The notes: generated by a model not told the origin, from the letters alone. A stretch of DNA of 64,000 bases from Apodemus sylvaticus (GCF_947179515.1 NC_067481.1:25681947-25745946); one strand, 5' to 3'. Counted from the first letter of the stretch, positions 52,702 through 61,395 are shown. Made by a program: numbers and translations.

Positions 52702-55700
52702 ATCTCCACAGCGGAAATGTTGCTGCTTTGTTGGGGCAGCTTCCTCTGCTATGCCACCCGGGCTGTCCCCTCAGCCTTCCATGAGCCGCGCTACATGACC
52801 ATTGCCCTGCACAACGAGCTACTCCTGTCTACTGCCTTTCACACTGCCAGGTGAGACCCAGCCCTTCTTCCTGAGACTCCTCCCACCCGGACCCACCTCC
52901 AGGTGAGGGGTCCATCTAACAGTAATCCCTGCATGCCTGCTATGTCCAGCAGGACCCCACATTTACTCTTCCTATACCCCAGATCTCCATCAGAAGAGAT
53001 GCCCAATCCCCCAAGACGAAGTATGTCTCCTTCCTAACTCCATGTCTTGATCCTAAGTTTTTTTTTTTCTTCAAGTCCTTGCTCCCTGCTTATTCCATAG
53101 CCTTTGGAGCAGCACCCTGCTGTGGGCCCTGGGTCTGTGGTGAACGGAAGGAGCAAATCACAGGGTGATCCCAGCAGAGTCCTCAGTGCAGCGCTGTCAC
53201 CTGGGCAGGCAGAGGCAGTGGGGTGAAATCTTTTAGGCGGACTCCTCAGAAAATGGAATTAATGGCGCCGGGCAGTGGTGGCGCATGCCTGTAATCCCAG
53301 CACTCTGGGAGGCAGGGGCAGGAGGATTTCTGAGTTCGAGGCCAGCCTGGTCTACAGAGTGAGTTCCAGGACAGCCAGGGCTACACAGAGAAACCCTGTC
53401 TTGGAAAAACAATAAGTAAATAAATAAATAAAATGTAGTGAATGGGAACCTTGGGATTTTATCTGTGATCCAGAGAGGGAAGACATCGTGCTCTGCTGGC
53501 CAGGCAGGGGCTGGAGCTGGGGCAGAGAGTTAGTGAGGTGAGGAGGGGAGGCAGGCAGGCTGCTCCCACCTATACTGATGACCACCGTGTCCCTTCCGGC
53601 CCTCAGGTTTGTGCTGGTTCCTTCCCTACACCCAGACTGGACACTTCTCCTCTTCTTCCTCCACACGCACAGTACGGTCACAGCCACACTGGCCCTGATC
53701 TTCATCCCTAAGGTAAGGTCTCTCCCTTACTGCATAAGGTAGGCCCTCAGCCCCTGTTAAAGACCGCTGTGGCCCTGATTCCTCGCACCCTTCCAATCAA
53801 GGCAAAGGGCAAGCATCCGAGGCAGGGTCGAGCATCCCAGGCAGGGTGTGGCTGGGAGAGGAGCTATTCCCTGTTCCAGTTCCTATGCAAGCAACATAGC
53901 ACTAGGGATGGAAGAAGAGCATTTGGGGGAGTTTTGTTGTTGTTGTCGTTGCTGTTGTTGTAGGGTTTGTTTTGTTTTGTTTGGTGGGTTGGTTGGTTGT
54001 TTTGTTGTTGTTGTTTTGAGATGAGGTTTCTTTGTCTAGCCCTGGCTGTCCTGGAACTAGCTCTGTAGACCAGGCTGGCCTGGGACTCACAGATATCTGA
54101 CAGCCTCTGCCTCCCGTGTGCTGGGAGTAAAGGTGTGTGTCACCATGTCGGGTGTCCTTTTAATCCAGCTGGTAGACTCTGAAGGTGTGGCGAGCTGTTA
54201 GTTCATAGAGGCGGATGGAGAGCGGAAGGCCGCTCCTAAGGACACTGCGCTACTCACAACTGAGCAAGCAGAGCAGGGAATGACGAACGCTGAGGCCTTG
54301 GTCTCCAAGCCAGGACAGGACGGGGTGGGGGTGGAGGCCCGTGAAGTAAAGGCAGAGTAGGTTTGTCTCCTACCCCTGCCATCTGTCTTGGACAGTTCTG
54401 GAAGCCTGGGACGCCTCCCCGGGAGGAAATCCTGGATGAAGTGTATGAGGATGAGCTGGACCTGCAGCGCTCAGGCTCCTACCTCAACAGCAGCATCGCC
54501 TCAGCCTGGAGTGAGCGCAGCCTGGATCCAGGGGATATCCGGGTAGGTTTCCCCTCCCCTCCCCCAATTTCTTTGGTTTTTTGTTTTTGTTTTTTGTTTT
54601 GTTTTTGTTTTTGTTTTTGTTTTTGTTTTGAGACAGGATTTCTCTGTATAGCCCTGGCTGTCCTGGAACTCACTTTGTAGACCAGGCTGGCCTCGAACTC
54701 AGAAATCCGCCTGCCTCTGCCTCCCAAGTGCTGGGATTAAAGGCATGCACCACCACCGCCCAGCTCCCAATTTCTTTGATATCACTTTTTTTTAATTTGT
54801 TTGTTTGGTTTGGATTTTTGACACAGGGCATCTCTGTGTCACTGTATATCAGAGCCCTGGTGGTCCTGAACCTGTTTTGTAGACCAGCCTGGTCTCACAG
54901 GTATCTGTCTGCCTCTGCCTTCCAAGTGCTGGGATTTTAAGGACTTTTAAGGACTGAGCCGAGGAACACGGCTGTGCTCCCACTGGCTTGGGGTACCACT
55001 GCATCACCCCCAAAGCTTCCCTCCCTCTAACACTGTACCTTCCTTTTCTGCTACCCTGGACTCCACTGACTAACATATAACAGTATTGAAAACAACCCCC
55101 AAAACCCAGATGGCCAGACTCTGAAGGCCCCGGCCCAGCCAAGAGTGGATTTTTAAGCCCATGTCATCATGGGATGGAGACAGACTTGAAAAGCCTTGAG
55201 TCCCTAGCGAAATGGAATGACTGATGACCCTAAGGGTCAGCTGTAAGGACTAGAACGTTTCAGCAGAGTGGCCACCAGGGTCCCCCTTCTTTCAGTGGGC
55301 CTTAGGAAAAAGTGGCTTTCTGGAGGATAGCTCTAAAGAACCAGGCTCCCTCTTATTTTCCTTCTCAAGGGCATTATATAGGGCCAGGGAGAAATCAGGA
55401 GACCATGGGGTTTTATATATACCCCAAGGCAAAGAAGCCATCTTGGGAAGCCACCCACCTACCCTTCACATCTCCCAGTTCCTCATCCAACTACCTGTGC
55501 AGGTCTTCCACAGCCTCCTCATCTTCTGAGCTCTGCCTAGTCGGCCTTTGTGCTCCTCTCTGAACTGAGAAATCAGAGCACAGCCAAAGCCATACCCCCT
55601 CACTCGGTCCCTGCCTTTTTAGACCGCAAGCCAATCTGCTCTCTTTGTACCCAGCTTTGGGGAGAAATTCAGAGCACAAAAATCTTCGTTGACACCGATG

Positions 55701-58700
55701 TGTAGCACTCTTCTGCCCACCTCCTAGAATGCTCTACGGAAGTGAACTCGGGTAACACAGAAGAAGCTGCACAGGTGCCAGGCATGGAGGTGCATGCCCT
55801 TGATCCCACTTGATCCCCCTTGGGAGGCAGTGATAGGTAGACAGAGGGCAGCCTAGTCTGCAGAGTGAGCTCCAGAACAGTCAGGGCCACAGATAGAAAC
55901 TTTGTCTCAAAACAAACAAACAAAACAGAACAACCCAAAACCCCAACTATACAGCAGCACAGAGAGAAGTCAATAAAATAGCTTTGCAATACCAGTGGGT
56001 TAGAAGTCTCAGGCCCAGCCCTTCCCTCCATGCTGGCCAGAGATCACAGTGCCTCAGAGAAGTGACAGCACTCTGGACCCTGAGGGCTAAATGGAACCAG
56101 AATCAGCTTGGCTCTGGTCTTGCAGAAACAGAGTGGTGAATTCTGATGTGGGGGGCGGGGAGGAGAGACTGTTGGTGGGGAGTGCCTCCCTCCCATCTCA
56201 GACGCCACCCCCCTTCCTCACAGGATGAGCTGAAGAAGCTCTACGCCCAGCTAGAGATCCGAAAGACCAAGGAGATGGCTGCCAACAACCCCCACCTGCC
56301 CAAGAAGCGGGGCAGCTCGCGCCAGGGCTTGGGACGTTCTTTCATGAGGTACCTGGCCGAGTTCCCAGAGGCCCTGGCCAGGCAGCACTCTCGGGACTCC
56401 GGCTCTCTAGGCCTCAGCAGCCTGCCAGGCTCTTCTCGAAGAAGGCTCCTCAGCTCCAGCCTTCAAGAAACAGAGAAGCCACCAGGCCTCCGCAAGACCC
56501 GCAGCACATACGAGCACCACAGGGAGCACAACACTCTTCCCTTTCACCCCACGCTGAGGCGGACCCTGTCCAAGAAGGCCTCACCAACAGAGGGCCAAGA
56601 GTCGGTAGAGGGGCCCCCAGCCCTGGGCTTCAGGTCGGCTAGTGCTCACAACCTGACAGTGGGAGAAAGACTCCCTAGAGCCAGGCCCATCTCCCTGCAG
56701 AAGTCACTCAGTGTGGTGGCTGGCTCCAGAGAAAAGGCTCTGCTTGTGGCCAGTCAGGCCTACCTGGAGGAAACCTATCGGCAGGCAAAAGAGAGGGAGG
56801 AAAGAAAGAAGGCTGAGGCGGCCATGGTGAGCCCGGTGCGGAGGCCATCGACCAGGAGGCTGGACCGGCCTCTAAGGGCTCCTCTGTCAGCCCCACCTTC
56901 TCCTGCCAGGGGCAGCAGTATGGACAGCTCTCATGCTCCTGGGAGGCTTCATGAAGAGGCTGCGAGAAGGCTGCCTCACCCACCCATCCGGCACCAGGTC
57001 TCCACACCCATCTTGGCTCTGTCTGGGGCCTGCCTGGGAGAACCCAGGATGTTGTCTCCCACCCCCACCTCCACATTGACTCCTGTTCTGTTGCCAGCTC
57101 CGGCGCCAGCTCCGGCCCCACCCCCGGCCCCTGTTCTGCCACCAGTCTCAAAGCCCCCCCAAAGCCCCACCCTTCTCACTTTCATCTGCCCTTGGGAGAA
57201 TGCAGAACTGCCAGGCAAGAAAGAAAATGCGGCCCAGGAAGGCCCCACAGGGCCAGAGCGAAGCGGTCACTCACCTGCCTCAGCTCGGACCAAGATCTGG
57301 AGGGCCCTGTCTGTGGCAGTGGAGAAGAGGGGGACTGGAGAGAGTGAGGCACTCACAGAGGGTGGACACGTACAGGGGGAAGCCGACGAAACGGATGAGG
57401 AAAAGCCCAAGGTCTTCTCCAAATCCCACAGCCTCAAAACCCCTCTGCAGCAGGGTTCCGTGCGCAGCCTGGGCCTGGCCATCAAAGCTCTGACCCGTTC
57501 TAGGAGCACCTACAAAGAGAAGGATGACGGGGAGGGCACCCCTGAGAAGGGAAAACCTGCAGAGGCGAGCACAGGGGCTCCGCCCAGATCTCCCAGGCTA
57601 GGCCGGCCCAAAGCAGTGAGCAAACAGGCTGCCCTGGCCCCCTGTGAGGATGAGGAGTCCCTCCAGAACCAACAGAACGCTCACACCAGCCGAATGCTCC
57701 AGAAGGAAGGCAGCCGGGAGCAAGAGGACAGAAACAAGAGAGCGGCCCAGGGCCCAGGGGAGCGGAAAGTTGAGAGAACCGGTAAAATAGCACTTGCCAC
57801 ACTGAGGCAAGTTTTTGGGGAGAAAAATGCTGAACAAGCAAAGGAATCCCCTGTGGGATACCAAGAGGTGCCCAACCCTGCCCTCCAGCCCCTAGGCAGT
57901 GCTGACCACCGGGTGGCAGAGGTGTGTCCCTGGGAAGTGACTGAATCTGAATCAGGAACGGGGCTGCCAGAGAGTGTCAACAGGGCCAAAGTCTGCTCCC
58001 GGGAGGGAACTGAAGGGAGAAGTCTTGAGAAGAAGCCATCAAGACAAGAGCTAAGTAGGTCCTGGGAAGAGCAAGAGAAAGTCCCAGGGGAGTCAGAACC
58101 CGAAGGTGTGGGCGCCATTACTCGGAAGAAGCCAGAGAGGCTGGTTCGGAGCCAGGAGGCAGTGTGTCCTTGGGAAAGCCCCGACCCTGGAGATCTGTCT
58201 CCTCAGTTGGTGCTTCAGGATTCTGACAGAAGCCGGGGCAGGTCTGTGGTAGTGTGCAAAGGAGAAAAGCACCCAGAGGCCCTTCCGCCCGAGGCTGCCA
58301 AGGCAGAAGTGTGCCCGTGGGAGATGAGGGGTGGGGGGGAGGGGACATCTGCTGCTCAGAGGGTACAGGAACTCCCTGAAGAAAGGCAGAAATCCCCCAA
58401 GAAGGCAACCTTCTGGCGAGAACAGAATCTAGGTGGAGACCTGGTGTCTCTTTGTCCGTGGGAAAGTACTGATTTCCGGGGCCCTTCAGCTGTCTCGCTT
58501 CAAGCCCCAGGAATCGCAGGGCGTTTGGGCAGTGGCATTGCAGAGGTGTGCCCATGGGAAGCAGGAGAAGTGTCTAATGACAAGAAAGCCGAGGTCTGTC
58601 CCTGGGAGCTGGGGGGTGAGCTAGCAGGTACAGAAGCCTTGAATCAGGGAACAGATGGGAAATCTCTCACAGGAAAGGAGACTCCCTCCAGAAAGGGATG

Positions 58701-61128
58701 CTTGGCAGAGACGGGGGAGCAAACTGTGAGGGCAAAGCCCACTGTCCGTCAAGGGCAGGAGTCGGTGTGCCCCTGGGGAGACCAAGCCCCTGAGCAGCCC
58801 AGCCCACATCCAGACAGCTCCTCCTCCAGGGCTGGTGAGACATTCCTAAGCCGCACTGGCAGCCAGGGACTGCAGGTGTGTCCTTGGGAAGCGGTGAAGC
58901 CAGAGGAGAGGCAGGCACCACCTTCCACAGCAGAAATCTGTCCCTGGGAAGCAGATGGACGAACAGAGAACAGGACATCAGAACACGCACCAAAAGAAGG
59001 AGCCGTTCAAAAAGATGAGGAGAAAATGCCCGCAAAAGCCAGAATCGGAGCACAGGAAGAGGCTGGGGGGCGGATCCCAAAGCAGGAAGCAGTCTGCCCC
59101 TGGGAGAGCACGGACCGCGATAGCACCCCACAAAGAGACCCAGAGAAAGCCCAAGCCACTCTCCAGAGGCAAGGCAGCATGGGTGGCAAATCTGCTGAGA
59201 TCTGCCCGTGGGACGTGGAGGGGACAGCTGAGAAGGCCAAGGTCTGTCCCTGGGAAGTGGGCACTGGGGCTGGAGAGGAAAGGACGGCGGGAACTGAAGC
59301 TTCTGGGATCCCTCCAAATGAGGCAGGCCAGACTTCTGCGGATTCTGGACCCAGGCAGGTAGCTGCCAGTGCCACAAAGAAGCCAGAGAGGCCCAGCTCG
59401 GAGAAGGAGGTGGTCTGCCCTTGGGACAGCTTGAGTACGGGGGATTCCTCTCAGCAGCCAGACGCTCTGAACAGTGAGAAACTAAACGATGAACTCCGGG
59501 GACACGCGAGCTCCAGGCCCATAGAGGTGTGTCCCTGGGAAGGGGAGGAAGCTCCTCTCAGTGAAAAAGCCAAGATCTGTCCCTGGGAATTGAATGAAGG
59601 GACCACGGGGAAAGGAGCGGAGCAAGAGGCGGGGAGTGTGCCAGCACAGCAAAGGAGAAAGGATCTAGAAAAGGCAGGGCTCCCCTTCCAAGAGGAAGGC
59701 ACATCATCAAAAGCGCACACAAAACTCTGCCAGGAACAGGAAGGGGAAGCTATCTGTCCTTGGAAGCCACCCGCCCAGGTCTCCAAGGTTTTAGACCTGC
59801 CCCTCAGCACCATTTGTCAGGTAGCAGAGGGACAGTCTTCAGAAGCAAGTGACAGGGCATCAGAGACAGGCAAGCTGAGACAAGACCTGAAGGCATGTTC
59901 TCTCCCGGAATACACAGCCCAGGAAAACGCTCCAGCTTTAAAATCACAGTTCCCCGTTGATGGCAGAGGAGCAGGTTCAGAACTCCAGGGAAGCACGGTA
60001 CCAGCGGGCTCTTTCTCCCATCCACACAGTCAGTGCCCTGACCAATCTAGAGCCAGCTCCCAGACACCGGGAGGTGGGGCTGCTGAGATGCACCCATCGG
60101 ATGCTCCTGACCCGGATCTCTATAAACCCGACAGTGACACCAAGGCTGAGCCCTGTCCCCAAAAGGTGACTGGGAGAGTTACAGAAACAGAGACATCAAG
60201 ACAAGACAAAAAGGAGAAATCTCAAGAGGACAAAGAAAAAGCCTCTGAAAAACGAGATTACGAAGATGCAGCAGTTCAGAGAACACCACAGATCAGCAGC
60301 TTTGGGAAGCAGGAAGCTATGTGTCCCAGGGAGAGTCAGGACTTTGGGGTACAAGCAGCTACAGATGCTCCTGATGGAAGCAAAGGTGATTCTGAGAATG
60401 TGTGTCCTTGGGAAGTAGAAGAGGTTCCTTCTACCGAGAAAGCTGAGATCTGCCCCTGGGAAGCAGGTCCAGGAGCTGTGGGGGAGGAAACGCTGGACCT
60501 GGGGCGGGAGGGAGAATCACAGGGGGCAGGAGAGGCTAAAAGACACTTCTTAAAATCAGCAGAAGAAGTCTGCCCCTCAGCAGGCACAGTGTCGGCAGCG
60601 CTCTTCTCCCAGGATGATGCAGTGGACACAGACGCCCCCACGGTCAGTCTCGATGGAACAAGCAGCCCAGGGAAACGGCTGGCAGAACTCTGTGTATGGG
60701 AAGTCACAGACCCGGAAGGAAATAAAATCAAGGGCACCATGGCGGACATCTGTCCGTGGGAGGATACCAGAGCTCCACCTGATGAATCTGGCCTCCTGGC
60801 TTTACCAGTAACCCAGGCAGATGTGCTAGCTGCTCCTGAGAAATCAACCTGCCTCTCAGTACACAGACCATCGGAGACCCTTCTCCCAGAGAGCAAGAGT
60901 GTCCGCCCAGACGTCAGCAAGCCACCTGGAGCTTGTCGCCTGGAAGGTGCCAGAGAAGAAGAACCTTTGGAACTTGAGCCTGGAGCCAAATCTGATCCAG
61001 AGCTAAATCCCCAAGAAGCAGAGGCTCCTGATTCTTTGACCTTAACTGAGGACCAAGGACAAATGGCTCTTGAAGCGCAAGGTGGAGAACTCAGCCCTCC
61101 ACCCGAGTATCCTCGGGACTGTGAGTGA
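44500..61128 (+). CDS. Gpr179: Gpr179 gene, eleven coding exons (orphan class C receptor)
   Basis: GPR179 is an orphan class C seven-helix protein of retinal ON-bipolar cell dendrites. It anchors RGS7/RGS11-Gbeta5 and associates with mGluR6 and TRPM1, and its loss causes congenital stationary night blindness (CSNB1E) and the nob5 mouse phenotype. Eleven exons (797, 109, 88, 236, 69, 110, 239, 139, 106, 147 and 4905 nt) join without frameshift to 6945 nt, or 2,314 residues; human is about 2,367. Seen in order: signal peptide (1-26), ectodomain, EGF-like/Cys-rich segment (about 285-375), seven hydrophobic helices (about 385-635), and a tail of about 1,680 residues with 20 CPW motifs. The start ATG has A at -3 and G at +4. 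Introns 2 and 4 have GC donors. No ligand-specific function can be read from the sequence. Confidence 0.97.
45535..45585. repeat. (GTGTGTAT)n tract in Gpr179 intron 1
   Basis: gtgtgtat units are repeated with minor changes. Confidence 0.85.
46400..46435. repeat. (GT)n microsatellite in Gpr179 intron 1
   Basis: About 17 gt units. A second tract follows 68 bp downstream. Confidence 0.95.
46502..46538. repeat. (GT)n microsatellite just before Gpr179 exon 2
   Basis: About 18 gt units end roughly 105 bp upstream of the exon 2 acceptor. Confidence 0.95.
46645..46753 (+). CDS. Gpr179: Gpr179 coding exon 2 (EGF-like, GC donor)
   Basis: This 109-nt exon encodes GQVQMDINLQSVDINQCAS and then GPGWYSNTHLCDLNSTQ, the start of a calcium-binding EGF-like segment (DINQC). 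The acceptor is CCTAG|GGGACA. The donor is CAG|GCAAGG, a GC donor. It is fixed by homology, because the next exon must resume with Cys-Ile-Pro in phase 0. Confidence 0.95.
47003..47170 (-). mobile_element. B2 SINE in Gpr179 intron 2
   Basis: taaaagagattcatttatgg through gagccttctctccagcccc. Confidence 0.9.
47842..48012 (+). mobile_element. B1 SINE in Gpr179 intron 2
   Basis: gccgggcagtggtggcgcac through gagaaaccctgtctcaaaaa. Confidence 0.95.
48013..48075. repeat. (GAAA)n tail of a B1
   Basis: About 14 gaaa units follow the A-rich tail of a plus-strand B1. Confidence 0.95.
48135..48285 (+). mobile_element. L1 3'-end remnant
   Basis: gggaaccgggaaaggaaaaa, tcatttggaatgtaaacata and the A-rich end resemble mouse L1 3' UTR ends. 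Confidence 0.5.
48395..48755 (+). mobile_element. Dispersed rodent repeat, family not assigned
   Basis: The opening ttgtgatgaaacaccatgac, the middle ggaacctggaggcaggagct, and the ending aaaatgccctacagatggat then agcttgtgtcaagatgg are familiar from many mouse loci. I do not give a family name. Confidence 0.55.
48765..48945 (+). mobile_element. B2 SINE in Gpr179 intron 2
   Basis: tggactggagagatggctct through gcgccctcttttggcatgca and taataaatatt. Confidence 0.88.
49204..49291 (+). CDS. Gpr179: Gpr179 coding exon 3 (EGF-like)
   Basis: This 88-nt exon encodes CIPLESRGFVLGRYLCRCRP and then GFYGASSSG, completing the EGF-like module. The acceptor is CCACAG|TGTATC and the donor TGGGG|GTACGT. Confidence 0.96.
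49587..49648. repeat. (GA)n microsatellite in Gpr179 intron 3
   Basis: About 30 uninterrupted ga units. Confidence 0.95.
50392..50627 (+). CDS. Gpr179: Gpr179 coding exon 4 (Cys-rich stalk and helix 1, GC donor)
   Basis: This 236-nt exon encodes a Cys-rich stalk (LRCQPCPEGCTSCLDATPC) and the first membrane helix (AVLACQACCMLAVFLSMLVA), ending YRCRGSK. The acceptor is TTGCAG|GCTTAG. The donor is AAG|GCAAGA, a second GC donor. No GT nearby keeps the phase-0 junction to exon 5. Confidence 0.95.
50628..51304 (+). other. Gpr179: Gpr179 intron 4, GC-AG type
   Basis: The intron starts GCAAGA after AAG and ends GGCTAACAG. It is 677 bp and free of recognisable SINEs. The rest of the donor matches the U1 consensus, as usual for GC donors. 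Confidence 0.9.
51305..51373 (+). CDS. Gpr179: Gpr179 coding exon 5 (helix 2)
   Basis: This 69-nt exon encodes RIRASGIVLLETILFGSLLL and YFP, most of the second membrane helix. The acceptor is AACAG|AGGATC and the donor CCCG|GTGAGT. It is phase 0 at both ends, so skipping it would remove 23 residues without a frameshift. Confidence 0.96.
51450..51630 (+). mobile_element. B2 SINE in Gpr179 intron 5
   Basis: tgctggagagatgatggctc through tctggtgtgtctgaagacag. Confidence 0.93.
51941..52050 (+). CDS. Gpr179: Gpr179 coding exon 6 (helices 2-3)
   Basis: This 110-nt exon encodes VFILFFKPSVFRCVALRWVR and LLGFAVVYGTIILKLYR (last codon split), the end of helix 2 and helix 3. The Cys in VFRC is a good candidate for the class C disulphide to the second extracellular loop. 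The acceptor is CACCAG|GTGTTC and the donor TATAG|GTAGGG. Confidence 0.96.
52276..52514 (+). CDS. Gpr179: Gpr179 coding exon 7 (helix 4, loop 2, start of helix 5)
   Basis: This 239-nt exon encodes VLQLFLSRTAQR, helix 4 (LLLLVLGFLVVWTAGVLEPG), an extracellular loop with FYLCHHDHWDY, and the start of helix 5. The acceptor is CCTCAG|GGTGCT and the donor TGTGG|GTGAGC. Confidence 0.96.
52660..52700. repeat. (CT)n microsatellite forming the exon 8 pyrimidine tract
   Basis: About 20 ct units end 12 bp before the exon 8 acceptor of Gpr179. Confidence 0.95.
52712..52850 (+). CDS. Gpr179: Gpr179 coding exon 8 (helices 5-6)
   Basis: This 139-nt exon encodes AEMLLLCWGSFLCYATRAVP, then SAFHEPRYMTIALHNELLLS and TAFHTAR. 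It is preceded by a CT microsatellite (52660-52700) that acts as the polypyrimidine tract. The acceptor is CCACAG|CGGAAA and the donor GCCAG|GTGAGA. Confidence 0.96.
53265..53435 (+). mobile_element. B1 SINE in Gpr179 intron 8
   Basis: cgccgggcagtggtggcgca through gagaaaccctgtcttgg. Confidence 0.95.
53607..53712 (+). CDS. Gpr179: Gpr179 coding exon 9 (helices 6-7)
   Basis: This 106-nt exon encodes FVLVPSLHPDWTLLLFFLHT and HSTVTATLALIFIPK, the end of helix 6 and helix 7. The acceptor is CCTCAG|GTTTGT and the donor CTAAG|GTAAGG. Confidence 0.96.
53935..54152 (-). mobile_element. B1 SINE in Gpr179 intron 9
   Basis: A T/G-rich tail then gagatgaggtttctttgtct through gtgtgtgtcaccatgtcggg. Confidence 0.88.
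54396..54542 (+). CDS. Gpr179: Gpr179 coding exon 10 (start of cytoplasmic tail)
   Basis: This 147-nt, phase-0 exon encodes FWKPGTPPREEILDEVYEDE, then LDLQRSGSYLNSSIASAWSE and RSLDPGDIR. It is the membrane-proximal tail. The acceptor is GACAG|TTCTGG and the donor TCCGG|GTAGGT. Confidence 0.96.
54575..54770 (-). mobile_element. B1 SINE in Gpr179 intron 10
   Basis: A gttttt tail, then gagacaggatttctctgtat through gcaccaccaccgcccagctc. Confidence 0.95.
54795..54945 (-). mobile_element. Old B1 SINE in Gpr179 intron 10
   Basis: gacacagggcatctctgtgt through ccttccaagtgctgggattt. Confidence 0.75.
55770..55940 (+). mobile_element. B1 SINE (diverged) in Gpr179 intron 10
   Basis: gtgccaggcatggaggtgca through gatagaaactttgtctcaaa. 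Confidence 0.82.
56224..61128 (+). CDS. Gpr179: Gpr179 terminal coding exon 11 (long CPW-motif tail)
   Basis: This single 4905-nt exon encodes residues 681-2314. It opens with a charged, probably coiled-coil segment (DELKKLYAQLEIRKTKEMAA), as in GPR158. A basic Ser-rich region follows (RSFMRYLAEFPEALARQHSR). CPW motifs then run from Cys1002 (57187) to Cys2190 (60751): sixteen CPWE, two CPWD, one CPWG and one CPWK, plus decayed copies (CSRE, CPQK, CPRE, CPSA, CVWE). The exon ends EYPRDCE and TGA, aligning with the human YPWDWE end as I recall it. The acceptor is CTCACAG|GATGAG. Such motifs are shared with GPR158, where the tail is linked to G-protein/RGS recruitment. Confidence 0.97.
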   Translation, partial: DELKKLYAQLEIRKTKEMAANNPHLPKKRGSSRQGLGRSFMRYLAEFPEALARQHSRDSGSLGLSSLPGSSRRRLLSSSLQETEKPPGLRKTRSTYEHHREHNTLPFHPTLRRTLSKKASPTEGQESVEGPPALGFRSASAHNLTVGERLPRARPISLQKSLSVVAGSREKALLVASQAYLEETYRQAKEREERKKAEAAMVSPVRRPSTRRLDRPLRAPLSAPPSPARGSSMDSSHAPGRLHEEAARRLPHPPIRHQVSTPILALSGACLGEPRMLSPTPTSTLTPVLLPAPAPAPAPPPAPVLPPVSKPPQSPTLLTFICPWENAELPGKKENAAQEGPTGPERSGHSPASARTKIWRALSVAVEKRGTGESEALTEGGHVQGEADETDEEKPKVFSKSHSLKTPLQQGSVRSLGLAIKALTRSRSTYKEKDDGEGTPEKGKPAEASTGAPPRSPRLGRPKAVSKQAALAPCEDEESLQNQQNAHTSRMLQKEGSREQEDRNKRAAQGPGERKVERTGKIALATLRQVFGEKNAEQAKESPVGYQEVPNPALQPLGSADHRVAEVCPWEVTESESGTGLPESVNRAKVCSREGTEGRSLEKKPSRQELSRSWEEQEKVPGESEPEGVGAITRKKPERLVRSQEAVCPWESPDPGDLSPQLVLQDSDRSRGRSVVVCKGEKHPEALPPEAAKAEVCPWEMRGGGEGTSAAQRVQELPEERQKSPKKATFWREQNLGGDLVSLCPWESTDFRGPSAVSLQAPGIAGRLGSGIAEVCPWEAGEVSNDKKAEVCPWELGGELAGTEALNQGTDGKSLTGKETPSRKGCLAETGEQTVRAKPTVRQGQESVCPWGDQAPEQPSPHPDSSSSRAGETFLSRTGSQGLQVCPWEAVKPEERQAPPSTAEICPWEADGRTENRTSEHAPKEGAVQKDEEKMPAKARIGAQEEAGGRIPKQEAVCPWESTDRDSTPQRDPEKAQATLQRQGSMGGKSAEICPWDVEGTAEKAKVCPWEVGTGAGEERTAGTEASGIPPNEAGQTSADSGPRQVAASATKKPERPSSEKEVVCPWDSLSTGDSSQQPDALNSEKLNDELRGHASSRPIEVCPWEGEEAPLSEKAKICPWELNEGTTGKGAEQEAGSVPAQQRRKDLEKAGLPFQEEGTSSKAHTKLCQEQEGEAICPWKPPAQVSKVLDLPLSTICQVAEGQSSEASDRASETGKLRQDLKACSLPEYTAQENAPALKSQFPVDGRGAGSELQGSTVPAGSFSHPHSQCPDQSRASSQTPGGGAAEMHPSDAPDPDLYKPDSDTKAEPCPQKVTGRVTETETSRQDKKEKSQEDKEKASEKRDYEDAAVQRTPQISSFGKQEAMCPRESQDFGVQAATDAPDGSKGDSENVCPWEVEEVPSTEKAEICPWEAGPGAVGEETLDLGREGESQGAGEAKRHFLKSAEEVCPSAGTVSAALFSQDDAVDTDAPTVSLDGTSSPGKRLAELCVWEVTDPEGNKIKGTMADICPWEDTRAPPDESGLLALPVTQADVLAAPEKSTCLSVHRPSETLLPESKSVRPDVSKPPGACRLEGAREEEPLELEPGAKSDPELNPQEAEAPDSLTLTEDQGQMALEAQGGELSPPPEYPRDCE
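57187..60762 (+). repeat. Gpr179: CPW(E/D/G/K) motif array in the GPR179 tail
   Basis: Cys codons of the array start at 57187, 57925, 58165, 58312, 58453, 58549, 58597, 58768, 58879, 58939, 59095, 59203, 59245, 59416, 59530, 59578, 59755, 60403, 60451 and 60751. Decayed copies start at 57994, 60154, 60322, 60571 and 60691. Spacing recurs as about 36, 16 and 57 residues, giving a super-period of roughly 105-113 residues. Confidence 0.9.
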
Positions 61129-61209
61129 CAGCACCCTGGTGGGGGTCAGAACTCCTTCAGGACACTCCCCGAGTTCCAGTGTTCAAAAGGCTGGCTCAAA
61201 GATGCTTGG

Positions 61210-61395
61210 ACCCTGCCGGGCAGTAGTGGCTCACGCCTGGAATCCCAGCACTCTGGGAGGCAGAGAGGCAGGCGGATTTCTGAGTTCGAGGCCAGCCTGA
61301 TCTACAGAGTGAGTTCCAGGATAGCCAGAGTACACAGAGAAACCCTGTCTCAAAAAACCAAATCCAAAAAAACCATTAAAAAAAAAAAAAGATGC
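61210..61395 (+). mobile_element. B1 SINE in the Gpr179 3' region
   Basis: ctgccgggcagtagtggctc through gagaaaccctgtctcaaaaa. Confidence 0.93.

Noticed and set aside
58667..59377. 236-codon minus-strand open frame in Gpr179 exon 11
   Set aside because: It is a shadow of the repetitive CPW coding sequence. The same repeats make several other antisense frames (57681-58118, 60336-60989).
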